From Maribacter ulvicola (lineage in GTDB: Bacteria; Bacteroidota; Bacteroidia; Flavobacteriales; Flavobacteriaceae), in contig NZ_FTMA01000011.1 in assembly GCF_900155985.1 (NCBI RefSeq), positions 21,401-85,400 on the forward strand: a DNA stretch of 64,000 nucleotides. Reading direction: 5' to 3'. A program made the position numbers and the translations under genes. Shown here piece after piece: positions 43,075 to 54,084 of this stretch. Below the pieces are notes generated by a model, which did not search any database, had not been told where the DNA came from, and saw only the letters and a program-made list of their open reading frames with translations. The number at the start of each line of letters is the position of its first letter. The first letter of the stretch is position 1.

Positions 43075-43452
43075 ATGGCAGATTTAAAAGATTTCGCAGA
43101 ACAATTAGTTAACTTAACAGTTAAAGAAGTAAACGAGTTAGCTGATATATTAAAAGATGAGTACGGTATTGAGCCTGCAGCAGCAGCAGTAGCGGTAGCT
43201 GCCGGTGGTGGTGGTGAAGCTGGTGAAGCGGCTGAAGAGAAAACTGAATTCGATGTAATATTGAAAGCAGCAGGAGCATCTAAATTAGCAGTAGTTAAAT
43301 TGGTTAAAGAATTAACTGGTTTAGGTTTGAAAGATGCGAAAGATATCGTTGATAGCGCACCAAAAGCTGTTAAAGAAGCAGTTACTAAGGATGAAGCAGA
43401 AGGTATCAAAAAATCATTGGAAGAAGCTGGAGCAGAAGTTGAGCTTAAATAA
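43075..43452 (+). CDS. rplL: 50S ribosomal protein bL12 (L7/L12)
   Basis: 125 residues: N-terminal dimer helix ([20 protein letters not shown]), Ala/Gly-rich hinge ([18 protein letters not shown] near 37-55) and the C-terminal factor-binding domain with [20 protein letters not shown] and [10 protein letters not shown]. Recruits translation GTPases. Confidence 0.98.
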   Translation: MADLKDFAEQLVNLTVKEVNELADILKDEYGIEPAAAAVAVAAGGGGEAGEAAEEKTEFDVILKAAGASKLAVVKLVKELTGLGLKDAKDIVDSAPKAVKEAVTKDEAEGIKKSLEEAGAEVELK

Positions 43453-43475
43453 TAGCAGCAACCATATTATTTTTG

Positions 43476-43512
43476 GTTTAGGTCTTTGCGCTTTTTGCGT
43501 TTAGACCTAAGC
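43476..43512 (+). other. Hairpin in the rplL-rpoB spacer
   Basis: Arms 43476-43485 and 43503-43512 (GTTTAGGTCT/AGACCTAAGC, one G-U pair, 17 nt loop). No T-run follows directly. Its position suggests an RNA processing or partial termination site that sets the ratio of ribosomal protein to RNA polymerase expression, as known for the E. coli rplL-rpoB spacer. Confidence 0.45.
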
Positions 43513-43584
43513 TATTTTATAGAATTAGGTATATTAAGAAGTATACTACTCATTTAGTACTCACGATCAAAACACTGTCCGTAG

Positions 43585-46500
43585 ATGTTCACAAATAATA
43601 CTGAAAGAATAAGCTTCGCTTCCGCAAGAAACACACCGGATTACCCGGATTTCTTAGATATTCAGATTAAATCTTTTCAAGACTTTTTTCAACTAGAGAC
43701 TAAATCAGATGAAAGAGGTAATGAAGGTCTTTATAATACCTTCATGGAAAACTTTCCAATCACTGATACTAGAAATCAGTTTGTATTGGAATTTTTAGAT
43801 TATTTTATAGATCCACCAAGATATTCCATTCAAGAATGTATCGAACGTGGTCTTACTTACAGCGTTCCTTTAAAAGCACGTTTAAAATTGTATTGTACGG
43901 ATCCTGAGCATGAGGATTTCGAAACAATTGTACAAGATGTGTATTTAGGAACAATTCCTTATATGACTCCAAGTGGTACTTTTGTTATCAATGGAGCGGA
44001 AAGGGTGGTTGTTTCTCAGTTGCACCGATCTCCTGGTGTATTCTTTGGGCAATCTTTTCATGCAAATGGAACAAAATTATATTCTGCTAGGGTAATTCCT
44101 TTTAAGGGTTCTTGGATAGAATTTGCTACCGATATTAATGGCGTTATGTATGCTTATATCGATAGAAAGAAAAAATTACCGGTTACTACATTGTTTAGAG
44201 CAATTGGCTTTGAGCGTGATAAAGATATATTAGAGATTTTTGACCTATCGGAAGAAGTAAAAGTTTCTAATGCCGGACTTAAAAAAGTACTTGGTCGTAA
44301 GTTAGCCGCAAGAGTTTTGAACACTTGGCACGAGGATTTTGTTGATGAGGATACTGGTGAGGTTGTATCTATTGAGCGTAATGAAATAGTACTTGATAGG
44401 GATACGATTCTAGAAAAAGAACACATTGCTGAAATTATAGATGCAGATGTTAAAACTATTCTTTTGCATAAAGAGAATAATGCACAGTCTGATTATGCTA
44501 TAATACATAATACATTACAGAAGGATCCAACGAATTCTGAAAAAGAAGCTGTTGAGCATATCTACCGTCAATTACGTAATGCTGAACCGCCAGATGAGGA
44601 AACGGCACGTGGTATTATAGATAAGTTATTCTTTTCTGATCAACGTTACAACTTAGGTGAAGTTGGTCGTTATAGAATGAACAAAAAATTACAATTGGAT
44701 ATTGGAATGGACAAGCAAGTCTTGACTAAAGAAGATATCATTACAATTATTAAATATTTAATTGAGTTAATTAACTCAAAAGCTGAGATTGATGATATTG
44801 ATCACTTATCTAACCGTCGTGTAAGAACCGTTGGTGAGCAGTTGTCTTCTCAATTTGGTGTTGGTCTTGCACGTATGGCAAGAACAATCCGTGAGCGTAT
44901 GAACGTTCGTGATAACGAGGTGTTTACTCCAATAGATTTGATTAATGCAAAGACGTTGTCTTCGGTAATTAATTCTTTCTTTGGTACCAATCAGTTGTCT
45001 CAGTTTATGGATCAAACAAATCCGTTAGCAGAGATTACGCACAAAAGAAGATTGTCGGCATTAGGTCCAGGTGGTTTATCTAGAGAGCGTGCTGGTTTTG
45101 AGGTGCGTGATGTTCACTATACGCACTACGGTCGTTTATGTCCTATAGAAACTCCTGAAGGACCAAACATTGGTTTGATATCTTCTTTATCGGTATATGC
45201 AAAAGTAAACCCAATGGGCTTCTTAGAAACGCCTTATAGAAAAGTTACAGATGCTGTAGTAGATTATAAAAACTTTACATATTTAAGTGCTGAAGAAGAA
45301 GAAGGAATGAAGATTGCGCAAGCAAACATTCCTATGAAAGATGACGGTACTATTGATACTGAAAAGGTAATTGCTAGAGAAGAAGGTGATTTCCCAGTGG
45401 TAGATCCATCTGAAATTCAATATACAGATGTTGCGCCTAATCAAATCGCATCTATTTCTGCATCTTTAATCCCTTTCTTGGAACATGATGATGCAAACAG
45501 GGCTTTGATGGGATCTAACATGATGCGTCAGGCAGTTCCTTTATTAAAACCACAGTCACCAATTGTTGGTACAGGTTTGGAGAGACAGGTAGCTTCAGAT
45601 TCAAGAGTATTGATCAATGCAGAAGGTGATGGGGTTATTGAGTATGTAGATGCTCAAAAAGTTACTATCAAATATGACAGAACTGATGAAGAAAGATTGA
45701 TCAGTTTCGAAGAGGATAGTAAGACTTATTTCTTGGTGAAGTTTAGAAAGACCAATCAAGGAACGAACATTAACCTAAAACCAATTGTACAAGTTGGGGA
45801 TAGAGTTAAAAAAGGTCAGGTTCTTTGTGAGGGCTATGCAACTGAGAAAGGTGAATTAGCATTAGGTAGAAACTTAACAGTGGCATTTATGCCATGGAAA
45901 GGATATAACTTTGAGGATGCCATTGTAATTTCTGAAAAAGTGGTTCGTGATGATATATTCACGTCTATTCATGTTGATGAATATTCTTTAGATGTTAGAG
46001 ATACCAAATTAGGGGCAGAAGAGCTTACACATGATATACCTAACGTTTCAGAAGAGGCTACAAAAGACCTTGATGAAAATGGTATGATTAGAATTGGTGC
46101 CGAAGTAAAACCTGGAGATATTCTAATTGGTAAGATTACTCCTAAAGGAGAGTCTGATCCAACCCCAGAAGAAAAACTATTGCGTGCCATCTTTGGTGAT
46201 AAAGCCGGTGATGTTAAAGATGCATCATTGAAAGCTTCACCTTCACTAAGAGGGGTCGTAATCGATAAGAAATTATTCTCTAGATCGGTAAAGGACAAGA
46301 GAAAACGTTCAGAAGATAAAGAAGAGCTTTCTAAATTAGAATTAGAGTACGAAGTAAAATTCCAAGAATTAAAAGATGTACTTGTAGAGAAATTATTCAC
46401 CATTGTTAATGGCAAAACTTCTCAAGGTGTTCTAAATGATTTGGGTGAAGAGGTGTTACCTAAGGGTAAGAAGTATTCTATGAAAATGTTAAATTCTGTT

Positions 46501-47394
46501 GATGATTTCGCTCACCTTGTTGGTGGTAGTTGGACAACAGATAGTGATACCAATTCATTAGTAGCTGATTTACTTCATAATTATAAAATTAAACTTAACG
46601 ATTTACAAGGTAACTTGAGAAGAGATAAGTTTACAATATCTGTTGGTGATGAGTTACCAGCTGGTATAATGAAATTGGCCAAAGTGTATATTGCTAAAAA
46701 GCGTAAGCTTAAAGTTGGTGATAAGATGGCAGGTAGACACGGTAACAAAGGTATTGTATCTAGAATTGTACGTCATGAAGATATGCCGTTCTTAGAAGAT
46801 GGAACTCCTGTTGATATCGTTCTTAATCCACTGGGTGTACCTTCTCGTATGAACATTGGTCAGATTTATGAAACTGTATTAGGTTGGGCTGGCCTTAAGC
46901 TTGGTAGAAAGTATGCAACACCAATTTTTGATGGTGCCACTTTAGATCAAATTAATGCCTACACTGACGAAGCAGGTATTCCAAGATTTGGACATACATA
47001 CTTATATGATGGTGGAACGGGGCAACGTTTTGATCAACCGGCGACAGTAGGTGTGATCTATATGTTGAAACTAGGACACATGGTAGATGATAAGATGCAT
47101 GCTCGTTCAATAGGACCATACTCGTTAATTACACAACAACCATTGGGTGGTAAAGCTCAATTTGGTGGTCAGCGTTTTGGAGAGATGGAAGTTTGGGCAC
47201 TTGAAGCATATGGTGCATCTGCAACTTTACGCGAGATTTTAACGGTTAAATCTGATGATGTTATCGGAAGAGCTAAAACCTATGAATCTATTGTTAAAGG
47301 TGAGACAATGCCAGAGCCTGGTTTACCAGAATCTTTCAACGTTTTAATGCACGAACTTAAAGGATTAGGTTTGGATATTAGACTTGAGGAATAG
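43585..47394 (+). CDS. rpoB: DNA-directed RNA polymerase subunit beta
   Basis: 1269 residues, full length for Bacteroidetes. N-terminal [11 protein letters not shown], the rifampicin region with [20 protein letters not shown] and [20 protein letters not shown] near residue 470-505, the catalytic-site segment [18 protein letters not shown] near 770, and C-terminal [20 protein letters not shown]. The Gln, Asp, His, Arg and Ser residues of the rifampicin pocket are those of sensitive enzymes. 132 bp after rplL. Confidence 0.99.
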   Translation: MFTNNTERISFASARNTPDYPDFLDIQIKSFQDFFQLETKSDERGNEGLYNTFMENFPITDTRNQFVLEFLDYFIDPPRYSIQECIERGLTYSVPLKARLKLYCTDPEHEDFETIVQDVYLGTIPYMTPSGTFVINGAERVVVSQLHRSPGVFFGQSFHANGTKLYSARVIPFKGSWIEFATDINGVMYAYIDRKKKLPVTTLFRAIGFERDKDILEIFDLSEEVKVSNAGLKKVLGRKLAARVLNTWHEDFVDEDTGEVVSIERNEIVLDRDTILEKEHIAEIIDADVKTILLHKENNAQSDYAIIHNTLQKDPTNSEKEAVEHIYRQLRNAEPPDEETARGIIDKLFFSDQRYNLGEVGRYRMNKKLQLDIGMDKQVLTKEDIITIIKYLIELINSKAEIDDIDHLSNRRVRTVGEQLSSQFGVGLARMARTIRERMNVRDNEVFTPIDLINAKTLSSVINSFFGTNQLSQFMDQTNPLAEITHKRRLSALGPGGLSRERAGFEVRDVHYTHYGRLCPIETPEGPNIGLISSLSVYAKVNPMGFLETPYRKVTDAVVDYKNFTYLSAEEEEGMKIAQANIPMKDDGTIDTEKVIAREEGDFPVVDPSEIQYTDVAPNQIASISASLIPFLEHDDANRALMGSNMMRQAVPLLKPQSPIVGTGLERQVASDSRVLINAEGDGVIEYVDAQKVTIKYDRTDEERLISFEEDSKTYFLVKFRKTNQGTNINLKPIVQVGDRVKKGQVLCEGYATEKGELALGRNLTVAFMPWKGYNFEDAIVISEKVVRDDIFTSIHVDEYSLDVRDTKLGAEELTHDIPNVSEEATKDLDENGMIRIGAEVKPGDILIGKITPKGESDPTPEEKLLRAIFGDKAGDVKDASLKASPSLRGVVIDKKLFSRSVKDKRKRSEDKEELSKLELEYEVKFQELKDVLVEKLFTIVNGKTSQGVLNDLGEEVLPKGKKYSMKMLNSVDDFAHLVGGSWTTDSDTNSLVADLLHNYKIKLNDLQGNLRRDKFTISVGDELPAGIMKLAKVYIAKKRKLKVGDKMAGRHGNKGIVSRIVRHEDMPFLEDGTPVDIVLNPLGVPSRMNIGQIYETVLGWAGLKLGRKYATPIFDGATLDQINAYTDEAGIPRFGHTYLYDGGTGQRFDQPATVGVIYMLKLGHMVDDKMHARSIGPYSLITQQPLGGKAQFGGQRFGEMEVWALEAYGASATLREILTVKSDDVIGRAKTYESIVKGETMPEPGLPESFNVLMHELKGLGLDIRLEE

Positions 47395-47457
47395 TTCAAT
47401 AGTTAATATTGACGAACTATTAAGTAAAACAAATTAAATCATTATCAGCACGCTATT

Positions 47458-50400
47458 ATGGCTAGAATAAAAGATAATAACCAAGTAAAAAGGTTTGATA
47501 AAATTTCAATAGGATTAGCTTCGCCAGAATCTATTTTGGCAGAATCTAGAGGTGAAGTTTTAAAGCCTGAAACAATTAACTATAGAACTCACAAACCAGA
47601 ACGTGATGGTTTATTCTGTGAGCGTATTTTTGGTCCAGTAAAAGACTATGAGTGTGCTTGTGGTAAGTACAAGCGTATTCGTTACCGTGGGATCGTATGT
47701 GACCGTTGTGGTGTAGAGGTTACAGAGAAGAAAGTCCGTAGAGATCGTGTAGGTCATATTAATTTAGTGGTACCGGTTGCTCATATTTGGTATTTCCGTT
47801 CTTTACCAAACAAAATAGGATACTTATTAGGTTTACCTTCCAAGAAATTGGATATGATAATTTACTACGAACGTTACGTAGTAATTCAAGCAGGTATAGC
47901 TAAAGGTCCTGAAGGTGAGGAAATTCAAAAAATGGATTTCTTAACCGAAGAAGAGTATTTGAATATCATGGATACGATTCCTCAGGAAAATCAATATCTA
48001 GAAGATTCTGACCCAAATAAGTTTATCGCTAAAATGGGGGCAGAGTGTTTAATTGATTTATTAGGTAGAATCAATCTTAAAGAACTTTCTTTTGAGCTAA
48101 GACATAAAGCCAATACAGAAACGTCTAAACAACGTAAAACAGAAGCTTTAAAGCGTTTACAAGTTGTAGAGGCCTTAAGAGAATCTCAAGAGAATAGAGA
48201 AAACGAACCAGAATGGATGATTATGAAAGTAATTCCGGTGATACCGCCAGAATTACGTCCATTAGTTCCGTTAGATGGTGGTCGTTTTGCAACTTCAGAT
48301 TTAAATGATCTTTATAGAAGGGTTATTATACGTAACAACCGTTTAAAAAGATTAGTAGAGATAAAAGCACCAGAAGTAATTTTACGTAATGAAAAACGTA
48401 TGCTTCAGGAAGCTGTCGATTCTTTGTTCGATAACACTAGAAAGGCATCTGCTGTTAAAACTGAATCTAACAGACCATTAAAGTCACTTTCAGATTCATT
48501 AAAAGGTAAGCAAGGTCGTTTCCGTCAAAACTTACTGGGTAAGCGTGTTGATTATTCTGCACGTTCGGTAATTGTTGTTGGACCAGAATTGAACTTATAC
48601 GAATGTGGTCTTCCAAAAGATATGGCTGCTGAGTTGTACAAGCCTTTTGTAATCAGAAAACTGATAGAAAGAGGTATTGTAAAAACAGTAAAGTCCGCTA
48701 AGAAAATTATAGACAAAAAAGAGCCTGTAGTTTGGGATATTTTAGAGAATGTATTGAAAGGTCACCCAGTTTTATTGAACAGGGCTCCTACATTACACCG
48801 TTTAGGTATTCAAGCATTTCAACCTAAATTAATAGAAGGTAAGGCAATTCGTCTTCATCCATTGGCATGTACCGCATTCAACGCGGATTTTGATGGAGAT
48901 CAAATGGCGGTTCACTTGCCATTAGGGCCAGAAGCTATTTTAGAAGCGCAGTTATTGATGCTTGCTTCTCAAAACATATTAAACCCTGCGAATGGTTCAC
49001 CTATTACGGTTCCATCACAGGATATGGTCTTGGGTCTGTATTATATGACCAAAGAGCGTAAATCAACACCAGAAGTTCCAATTATTGGTGAAGGTTTAAC
49101 TTTTTATTCAGCAGAAGAGGTTGAGATTGCTTTCAATGAAGGCATGGTAAATCTAAATGCAGGTATAAAAGTTAGAGCTAAAGATTTTAATGAAGAGGGT
49201 GAGTTGGTTTATAAAATTATACCAACAACCGTTGGTCGTGTATTGTTTAACAATCACGTACCAGAGGAAGCAGGTTATATTAACCAGGTATTAAATAAAA
49301 AAGCCTTAAGAAATATTATTGGGGATATTTTAGCCGTAACAAGTGTACCGGTTACCGCTGCATTCTTGGATAAGATTAAAACTATGGGTTATGAATTCGC
49401 TTTTAAAGGTGGATTGTCCTTTAGTTTAGGGGATATTATTATTCCTGCAGAAAAGATGGACATGATTGGTGAAGCCAATGTTCAGGTTGATGGTATTATG
49501 GCCAATTATAATATGGGTCTTATTACTAACAACGAGAGATATAATCAGGTTATTGATGTTTGGACATCTACTAACGCTCAATTAACAGAGTTGGCAATGA
49601 AACGTATCCGTGAGGATCAACAAGGTTTCAACTCCGTGTATATGATGCTTGATTCTGGTGCAAGGGGTTCTAAAGAGCAAATTCGTCAGTTAACAGGTAT
49701 GCGTGGTTTGATGGCTAAGCCTAAAAAATCTACTGCCGGTGGTGGTGAGATTATTGAAAACCCTATTCTTTCTAACTTTAAGGAAGGTCTTTCTATTCTT
49801 GAATACTTTATCTCTACTCACGGTGCACGTAAAGGTCTTGCAGATACCGCTTTGAAAACGGCAGATGCCGGGTACTTAACAAGACGTTTGGTTGATGTTT
49901 CTCAAGATGTTATCATTAATACTGAAGATTGTGAAACACTTAGAGGTGTAGAAGTTCAGGCACTTAAGAAAAATGAAGAGATTGTTGAAAGCTTAGGAGA
50001 AAGAATTTTAGGTCGTGTTTCATTACATGATGTATATAACCCAATGACTGAAGAATTGGTGCTTCATGCAGGTCAGCAAATTATGGAAGCTGATGTGAAG
50101 AGAGTTGAAGCATCTCCAATTGAGAAGATTGAGGTTCGTTCTGCACTTACATGTGAGGCTGATAAAGGAATTTGTGCTAAATGTTATGGTAGAAACCTTT
50201 CAACCAATAAGATGGTACAAAGAGGTGAAGCTGTTGGTGTTGTTGCTGCTCAGTCAATTGGTGAACCGGGTACGCAACTTACACTTAGAACGTTCCACGT
50301 AGGTGGTATTGCAGGTAACATTTCTGAAGATAACAAATTAGAAGTACGTTTCTCCGGTGTTGCTGAAATTGAAGATTTGAGAACAGTTACTAGTGAAGGT

Positions 50401-51756
50401 GCAGATGGTAAGCCTGCTGAAATTGTCATTTCTAGAACAAGTGAAATTAAAGTTGTAGATGCCAAAACAGGAATTACTTTAAGTACTAGTAATATTCCTT
50501 ATGGTTCACAATTATTTGTTGAGAATGGAGCTAAGGTAACCAAAGGTGATGTAATTTGTTCGTGGGATCCATATAACGGTGTTATCGTTTCTGAATTCCC
50601 TGGTAAGATAGCTTACGAGAATATTGAGCAAGGTGTAACTTATCAAGTAGAAATTGATGAGCAAACTGGTTTCCAAGAGAAAGTGATTTCTGAATCTAGA
50701 AACAAAAAATTGATCCCAACCTTATTAATTCAAGACGCCAAAGGAGAAACATTACGTTCGTATAACCTACCTGTAGGTTCTCACATTATGGTAGATGATG
50801 GTGATAAGATTAAGGAAGGTAAAACATTGGTTAAGATTCCACGTAAATCTGCTAAGGCGGGTGATATTACGGGTGGTCTTCCAAGAGTTACTGAATTGTT
50901 CGAAGCAAGGAATCCATCTAACCCTGCTGTAGTTTCTGAAATTGACGGGGTTGTTTCTTTTGGTAAGATTAAGAGAGGTAATAGAGAAATTATCATTGAG
51001 TCTAAATTAGGTGAAGTGAAGAAATACCTTGTTAAACTTTCAAATCAAATCTTAGTTCAAGAGAACGATTACGTTAGAGCAGGTATGCCATTATCAGATG
51101 GTTCTATAACTCCAGAAGATATCCTTAAAATTAAAGGTCCATCTGCAGTACAACAGTACTTAGTAAATGAGGTTCAGGAGGTTTATAGACTGCAAGGTGT
51201 AAAAATTAATGATAAACACTTTGAGGTAGTTGTTAGACAAATGATGCGTAAAGTAAGAATTCAAGATCCAGGTGATACTATCTTCTTAGAGAATCAGTTG
51301 ATTCATAAAGATGATTTCATAAGGGAGAATGATGAGATCTTTGGCAAGAAAGTAGTAATGGAAGCTGGTCATTCTGATAACCTTAAAGCAGGTCAAATTG
51401 TAACTCCTAGAGAGTTAAGAGATGAAAACTCTTTATTAAGACGTGGAGACAAGGCATTAGTTGAAGCAAGAGATGCTGTTTCTGCAACGGCAACTCCAAT
51501 ACTTCAAGGTATTACTAGAGCTTCTTTACAGACTAAATCATTTATTTCTGCAGCATCGTTCCAAGAAACGACTAAAGTATTAAATGAAGCTGCTGTGAGT
51601 GGTAAGATAGATACATTAGAAGGTCTTAAGGAAAATGTTATTGTTGGTCATAAGATTCCGGCAGGTACGGGTATGAGAGACTATGATAGCATTATCGTTG
51701 GATCTAAAGAAGAATATGATGAAATAATGGCAAGAAAAGAGGCATTAAGATTCTAA
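47458..51756 (+). CDS. rpoC: DNA-directed RNA polymerase subunit beta'
   Basis: 1432 residues. Zinc ribbon ECACGKYK and [12 protein letters not shown] near 62-86, catalytic [14 protein letters not shown] near 475 (three Asp holding magnesium), bridge-helix region [20 protein letters not shown] near 740, second zinc site [15 protein letters not shown] near 900. 63 bp after rpoB and followed by a strong terminator that closes the block. Confidence 0.99.
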   Translation: MARIKDNNQVKRFDKISIGLASPESILAESRGEVLKPETINYRTHKPERDGLFCERIFGPVKDYECACGKYKRIRYRGIVCDRCGVEVTEKKVRRDRVGHINLVVPVAHIWYFRSLPNKIGYLLGLPSKKLDMIIYYERYVVIQAGIAKGPEGEEIQKMDFLTEEEYLNIMDTIPQENQYLEDSDPNKFIAKMGAECLIDLLGRINLKELSFELRHKANTETSKQRKTEALKRLQVVEALRESQENRENEPEWMIMKVIPVIPPELRPLVPLDGGRFATSDLNDLYRRVIIRNNRLKRLVEIKAPEVILRNEKRMLQEAVDSLFDNTRKASAVKTESNRPLKSLSDSLKGKQGRFRQNLLGKRVDYSARSVIVVGPELNLYECGLPKDMAAELYKPFVIRKLIERGIVKTVKSAKKIIDKKEPVVWDILENVLKGHPVLLNRAPTLHRLGIQAFQPKLIEGKAIRLHPLACTAFNADFDGDQMAVHLPLGPEAILEAQLLMLASQNILNPANGSPITVPSQDMVLGLYYMTKERKSTPEVPIIGEGLTFYSAEEVEIAFNEGMVNLNAGIKVRAKDFNEEGELVYKIIPTTVGRVLFNNHVPEEAGYINQVLNKKALRNIIGDILAVTSVPVTAAFLDKIKTMGYEFAFKGGLSFSLGDIIIPAEKMDMIGEANVQVDGIMANYNMGLITNNERYNQVIDVWTSTNAQLTELAMKRIREDQQGFNSVYMMLDSGARGSKEQIRQLTGMRGLMAKPKKSTAGGGEIIENPILSNFKEGLSILEYFISTHGARKGLADTALKTADAGYLTRRLVDVSQDVIINTEDCETLRGVEVQALKKNEEIVESLGERILGRVSLHDVYNPMTEELVLHAGQQIMEADVKRVEASPIEKIEVRSALTCEADKGICAKCYGRNLSTNKMVQRGEAVGVVAAQSIGEPGTQLTLRTFHVGGIAGNISEDNKLEVRFSGVAEIEDLRTVTSEGADGKPAEIVISRTSEIKVVDAKTGITLSTSNIPYGSQLFVENGAKVTKGDVICSWDPYNGVIVSEFPGKIAYENIEQGVTYQVEIDEQTGFQEKVISESRNKKLIPTLLIQDAKGETLRSYNLPVGSHIMVDDGDKIKEGKTLVKIPRKSAKAGDITGGLPRVTELFEARNPSNPAVVSEIDGVVSFGKIKRGNREIIIESKLGEVKKYLVKLSNQILVQENDYVRAGMPLSDGSITPEDILKIKGPSAVQQYLVNEVQEVYRLQGVKINDKHFEVVVRQMMRKVRIQDPGDTIFLENQLIHKDDFIRENDEIFGKKVVMEAGHSDNLKAGQIVTPRELRDENSLLRRGDKALVEARDAVSATATPILQGITRASLQTKSFISAASFQETTKVLNEAAVSGKIDTLEGLKENVIVGHKIPAGTGMRDYDSIIVGSKEEYDEIMARKEALRF

Positions 51757-51762
51757 TTTTAT

Positions 51763-51798
51763 AATAACCCTCAAATTTTATTTGGGGGTTATTTTTTT
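51763..51798 (+). terminator. Intrinsic terminator after rpoC
   Basis: Arms 51763-51775 and 51781-51793 (13 bp with one G-U pair; CCCTCAAA/TTTGGGGG core), 5 nt loop, then TTTTTTT. It lies 7 bp after the rpoC stop. Confidence 0.9.
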
Positions 51799-51812
51799 AA
51801 TAAAACTAAAGT

Positions 51813-52127
51813 ATGAGTGACAATAAAAATCCGAATCAAAAACAAATTAATATTGAATTGGAGGAGAAGATGGCAGAGGGAATTTACTCTAACCTCGCTA
51901 TCATTAATCATTCAGTTTCTGAATTTGTAGTTGATTTTATTAGTATGATGCCAGGAGCTCCAAAGGCAAAGGTTAAGAGTAGAATTATCCTAACTCCGCA
52001 ACACGCTAAGAAATTTTTAAAAGCATTAAATGATAATGTGCAGCGGTTTGAAAAAGCTAATGGAACTATAAAAGATTATGAACAACCGTCAATACCAATA
52101 AATTTTGGTCCGACAGGAGAAGCATAA
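51813..52127 (+). CDS. DUF3467 family protein
   Basis: A 104-residue cytosolic protein: NIELEEKMAEGIYSNLAIIN, then FVVDFISMMPGAPKAKVKSR and ILTPQHAKKFLKALNDNVQR, matching the DUF3467 pattern found right after rpoC in many Bacteroidetes. Function unknown; position and conservation suggest a core role. It lies between two terminators, with only 14 bp upstream, so some read-through from rpoC or a promoter inside it is needed. Confidence 0.88.
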   Translation: MSDNKNPNQKQINIELEEKMAEGIYSNLAIINHSVSEFVVDFISMMPGAPKAKVKSRIILTPQHAKKFLKALNDNVQRFEKANGTIKDYEQPSIPINFGPTGEA

Positions 52128-52160
52128 AAAAAGCCCAACTTTTAAAGTTGGGCTTTTTTT
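52126..52160. terminator. Bidirectional terminator between DUF3467 and prfC
   Basis: Arms 52126-52140 and 52146-52160 (15 bp perfect; GCCCAACT/AGTTGGGC core with A- and T-runs), 5 nt loop. Serves both convergent genes and overlaps the prfC stop. Confidence 0.9.
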
Positions 52161-53755
52161 TAATCAAATTCTGAAGTGAAATGTAATTTTACCGAGGGGT
52201 ATTTTTGCTGAGTCATTTGCAAGGAGAATTGAGAATCTGCTAGAAATACCAATTGTCCCTTTTTATCCTTTGCCAAGAATTTTTGTTTCACACGTTCAAA
52301 TTCTTTAAACTCATCTGTCTTCCTATTTTCCGTGCCTACCCAGCATGCTTTATAAACATTAAAGTTTTCATAACTACATTTGGCTCCGTACTCATGCTCA
52401 AGTCTATATTGAATAACTTCAAATTGTAAGGCACCGACCGTCCCTATTATTTTTCTACCATTTAATTCTAGGGTAAATAATTGGGCTACACCCTCATCCA
52501 TTAATTGATCAATACCTTTATTAAGCTGCTTGGACTTCATAGGGTCAGCATTATTGATATACCTAAAGTGTTCTGGAGAGAAGCTAGGAATACCTTTGTA
52601 ATGTAGGCTTTCTCCTTCTGTTAGTGTGTCTCCAATTTTAAAATTACCTGTATCGTGTAAGCCTACAATATCACCAGGATAAGAAATATCTACAATTTCT
52701 TTCTTTTCGGCAAAAAATGCATTTGGACTGGAAAACTTCAATTTTTTTCCATTTCTAACATGTAGGTATGGCTTGTTTCGTTCAAAAGTACCAGAAACTA
52801 TTTTGATGAAAGCCAATCTATCCCTGTGCTTGGGATCCATATTTGCATGAATTTTAAAAACAAATCCGGTCATTTCCTTTTCATTCGCTTCTACTAGGCG
52901 TTCTTCTGATTTTTTTGAACGCGGGGTAGGGGCTATTTGCACAAAACAGTCTAATAATTCCCTAACTCCAAAATTATTTAATGCAGATCCAAAGAATACA
53001 GGTTGTTGGTCACCTTTAAGATATAGTTCTTTGTCAAAACTTGGGTATACACCCCAAACTAACTCCAAATTATCTCTTAATTCAGATGCGGCTTTACTTC
53101 CAATTATTTTATCTAATTCAGGATTGGCAACATCATCAAAAGCAATAGTTTCCTCAATGTTCTTTTTACTATCACCGCTAAATAGGTTGATGTTTTTTTC
53201 AAAAATGTTATAGATACCTTTAAAATCGTAACCCATACCTATAGGAAAACTCAAAGGAGTTACGGAAAGGCCTAATTTTTGTTCTAATTCATCTAATAAG
53301 TCAAAAGCATCTTGCCCTTCTCTATCTAGCTTATTAATGAAAACTAACATAGGTATTTTACGCATACGACAAACTTCAACTAATTTTACAGTTTGCTCTT
53401 CAACTCCTTTTGCAACATCGATAACAACAATTACACTATCTACCGCAGTTAAGGTTCTAAACGTATCTTCTGCAAAATCTTTATGACCAGGAGTATCAAG
53501 AATGTTGATTTTTTTATCCTTATAGTTAAAAGCAAGAACAGAAGTCGCCACAGAAATACCTCTTTGCCTTTCAATTTCCATGAAATCACTGGTTGCAGAT
53601 TTTTTTATCTTATTGTTTTTAACTGCGCCAGCTTCTTGAATTGCACCACCAAAAAGTAGTAATTTTTCAGTTAAGGTAGTTTTACCAGCATCTGGATGTG
53701 AAATTATACCAAAAGTTCTTCTGCGTTCTATTTCTTGCTTAAAAGTCATATACAA
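52160..53755 (-). CDS. prfC: Peptide chain release factor 3
   Basis: GTPase that recycles RF1/RF2 after termination. 531 residues, usual length. G1 SHPDAGKTTLTEKLL near residue 20, RQRGISVATSV near 63, G3 DTPGHKDFAEDTFR near 90, G4 NKLDREGQDAFDLL near 142, then the RF3-specific C-terminal part with IGTVGALQFEVIQYRLEHEY near 415. A Met two codons downstream is an equally good start. Confidence 0.96.
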   Translation of the reverse strand: MYMTFKQEIERRRTFGIISHPDAGKTTLTEKLLLFGGAIQEAGAVKNNKIKKSATSDFMEIERQRGISVATSVLAFNYKDKKINILDTPGHKDFAEDTFRTLTAVDSVIVVIDVAKGVEEQTVKLVEVCRMRKIPMLVFINKLDREGQDAFDLLDELEQKLGLSVTPLSFPIGMGYDFKGIYNIFEKNINLFSGDSKKNIEETIAFDDVANPELDKIIGSKAASELRDNLELVWGVYPSFDKELYLKGDQQPVFFGSALNNFGVRELLDCFVQIAPTPRSKKSEERLVEANEKEMTGFVFKIHANMDPKHRDRLAFIKIVSGTFERNKPYLHVRNGKKLKFSSPNAFFAEKKEIVDISYPGDIVGLHDTGNFKIGDTLTEGESLHYKGIPSFSPEHFRYINNADPMKSKQLNKGIDQLMDEGVAQLFTLELNGRKIIGTVGALQFEVIQYRLEHEYGAKCSYENFNVYKACWVGTENRKTDEFKEFERVKQKFLAKDKKGQLVFLADSQFSLQMTQQKYPSVKLHFTSEFD

Positions 53756-54084
53756 AATTTGTGCAAAAGTAAGGTAAATTCAATTCTTAACATTTAAGAT
53801 TTAAAATGATAGTTTAGGGGCTGATGATAAAACCAATTGCTTCTTTTGCATGTTAAGATTGTTAATTTTAATATCATAGTCTTTTATGAAGATTTACTCG
53901 TACATATAAAATAACGTAGAATTTCACGTGTAATTGAACAAATATGTAAGTAGCTTATCTAGTGAATTTCATGGTTAATCGAAAAAGAATTTGTGTTCAA
54001 TCAATTATAATTTATCTTAGCAACGTTTTAATAAGACTGCCCCACTTTCTTATGAAGAACCTTTAGAAAACACTACCATATGCC
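53756..54084. other. Intergenic region between prfC and the surface-protein operon
   Basis: 329 bp of AT-rich DNA between two divergent genes with no open frame I would call. It holds a promoter for the downstream operon (53990-54020) and no terminator. Confidence 0.6.
53990..54020 (+). promoter_or_regulatory. Candidate promoter of the T9SS surface operon
   Basis: TTTG at 53990-53993, exactly 19 bp spacer, TATCTTAG at 54013-54020 (one mismatch to TAnnTTTG). About 65 bp before the first possible start. Confidence 0.5.
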
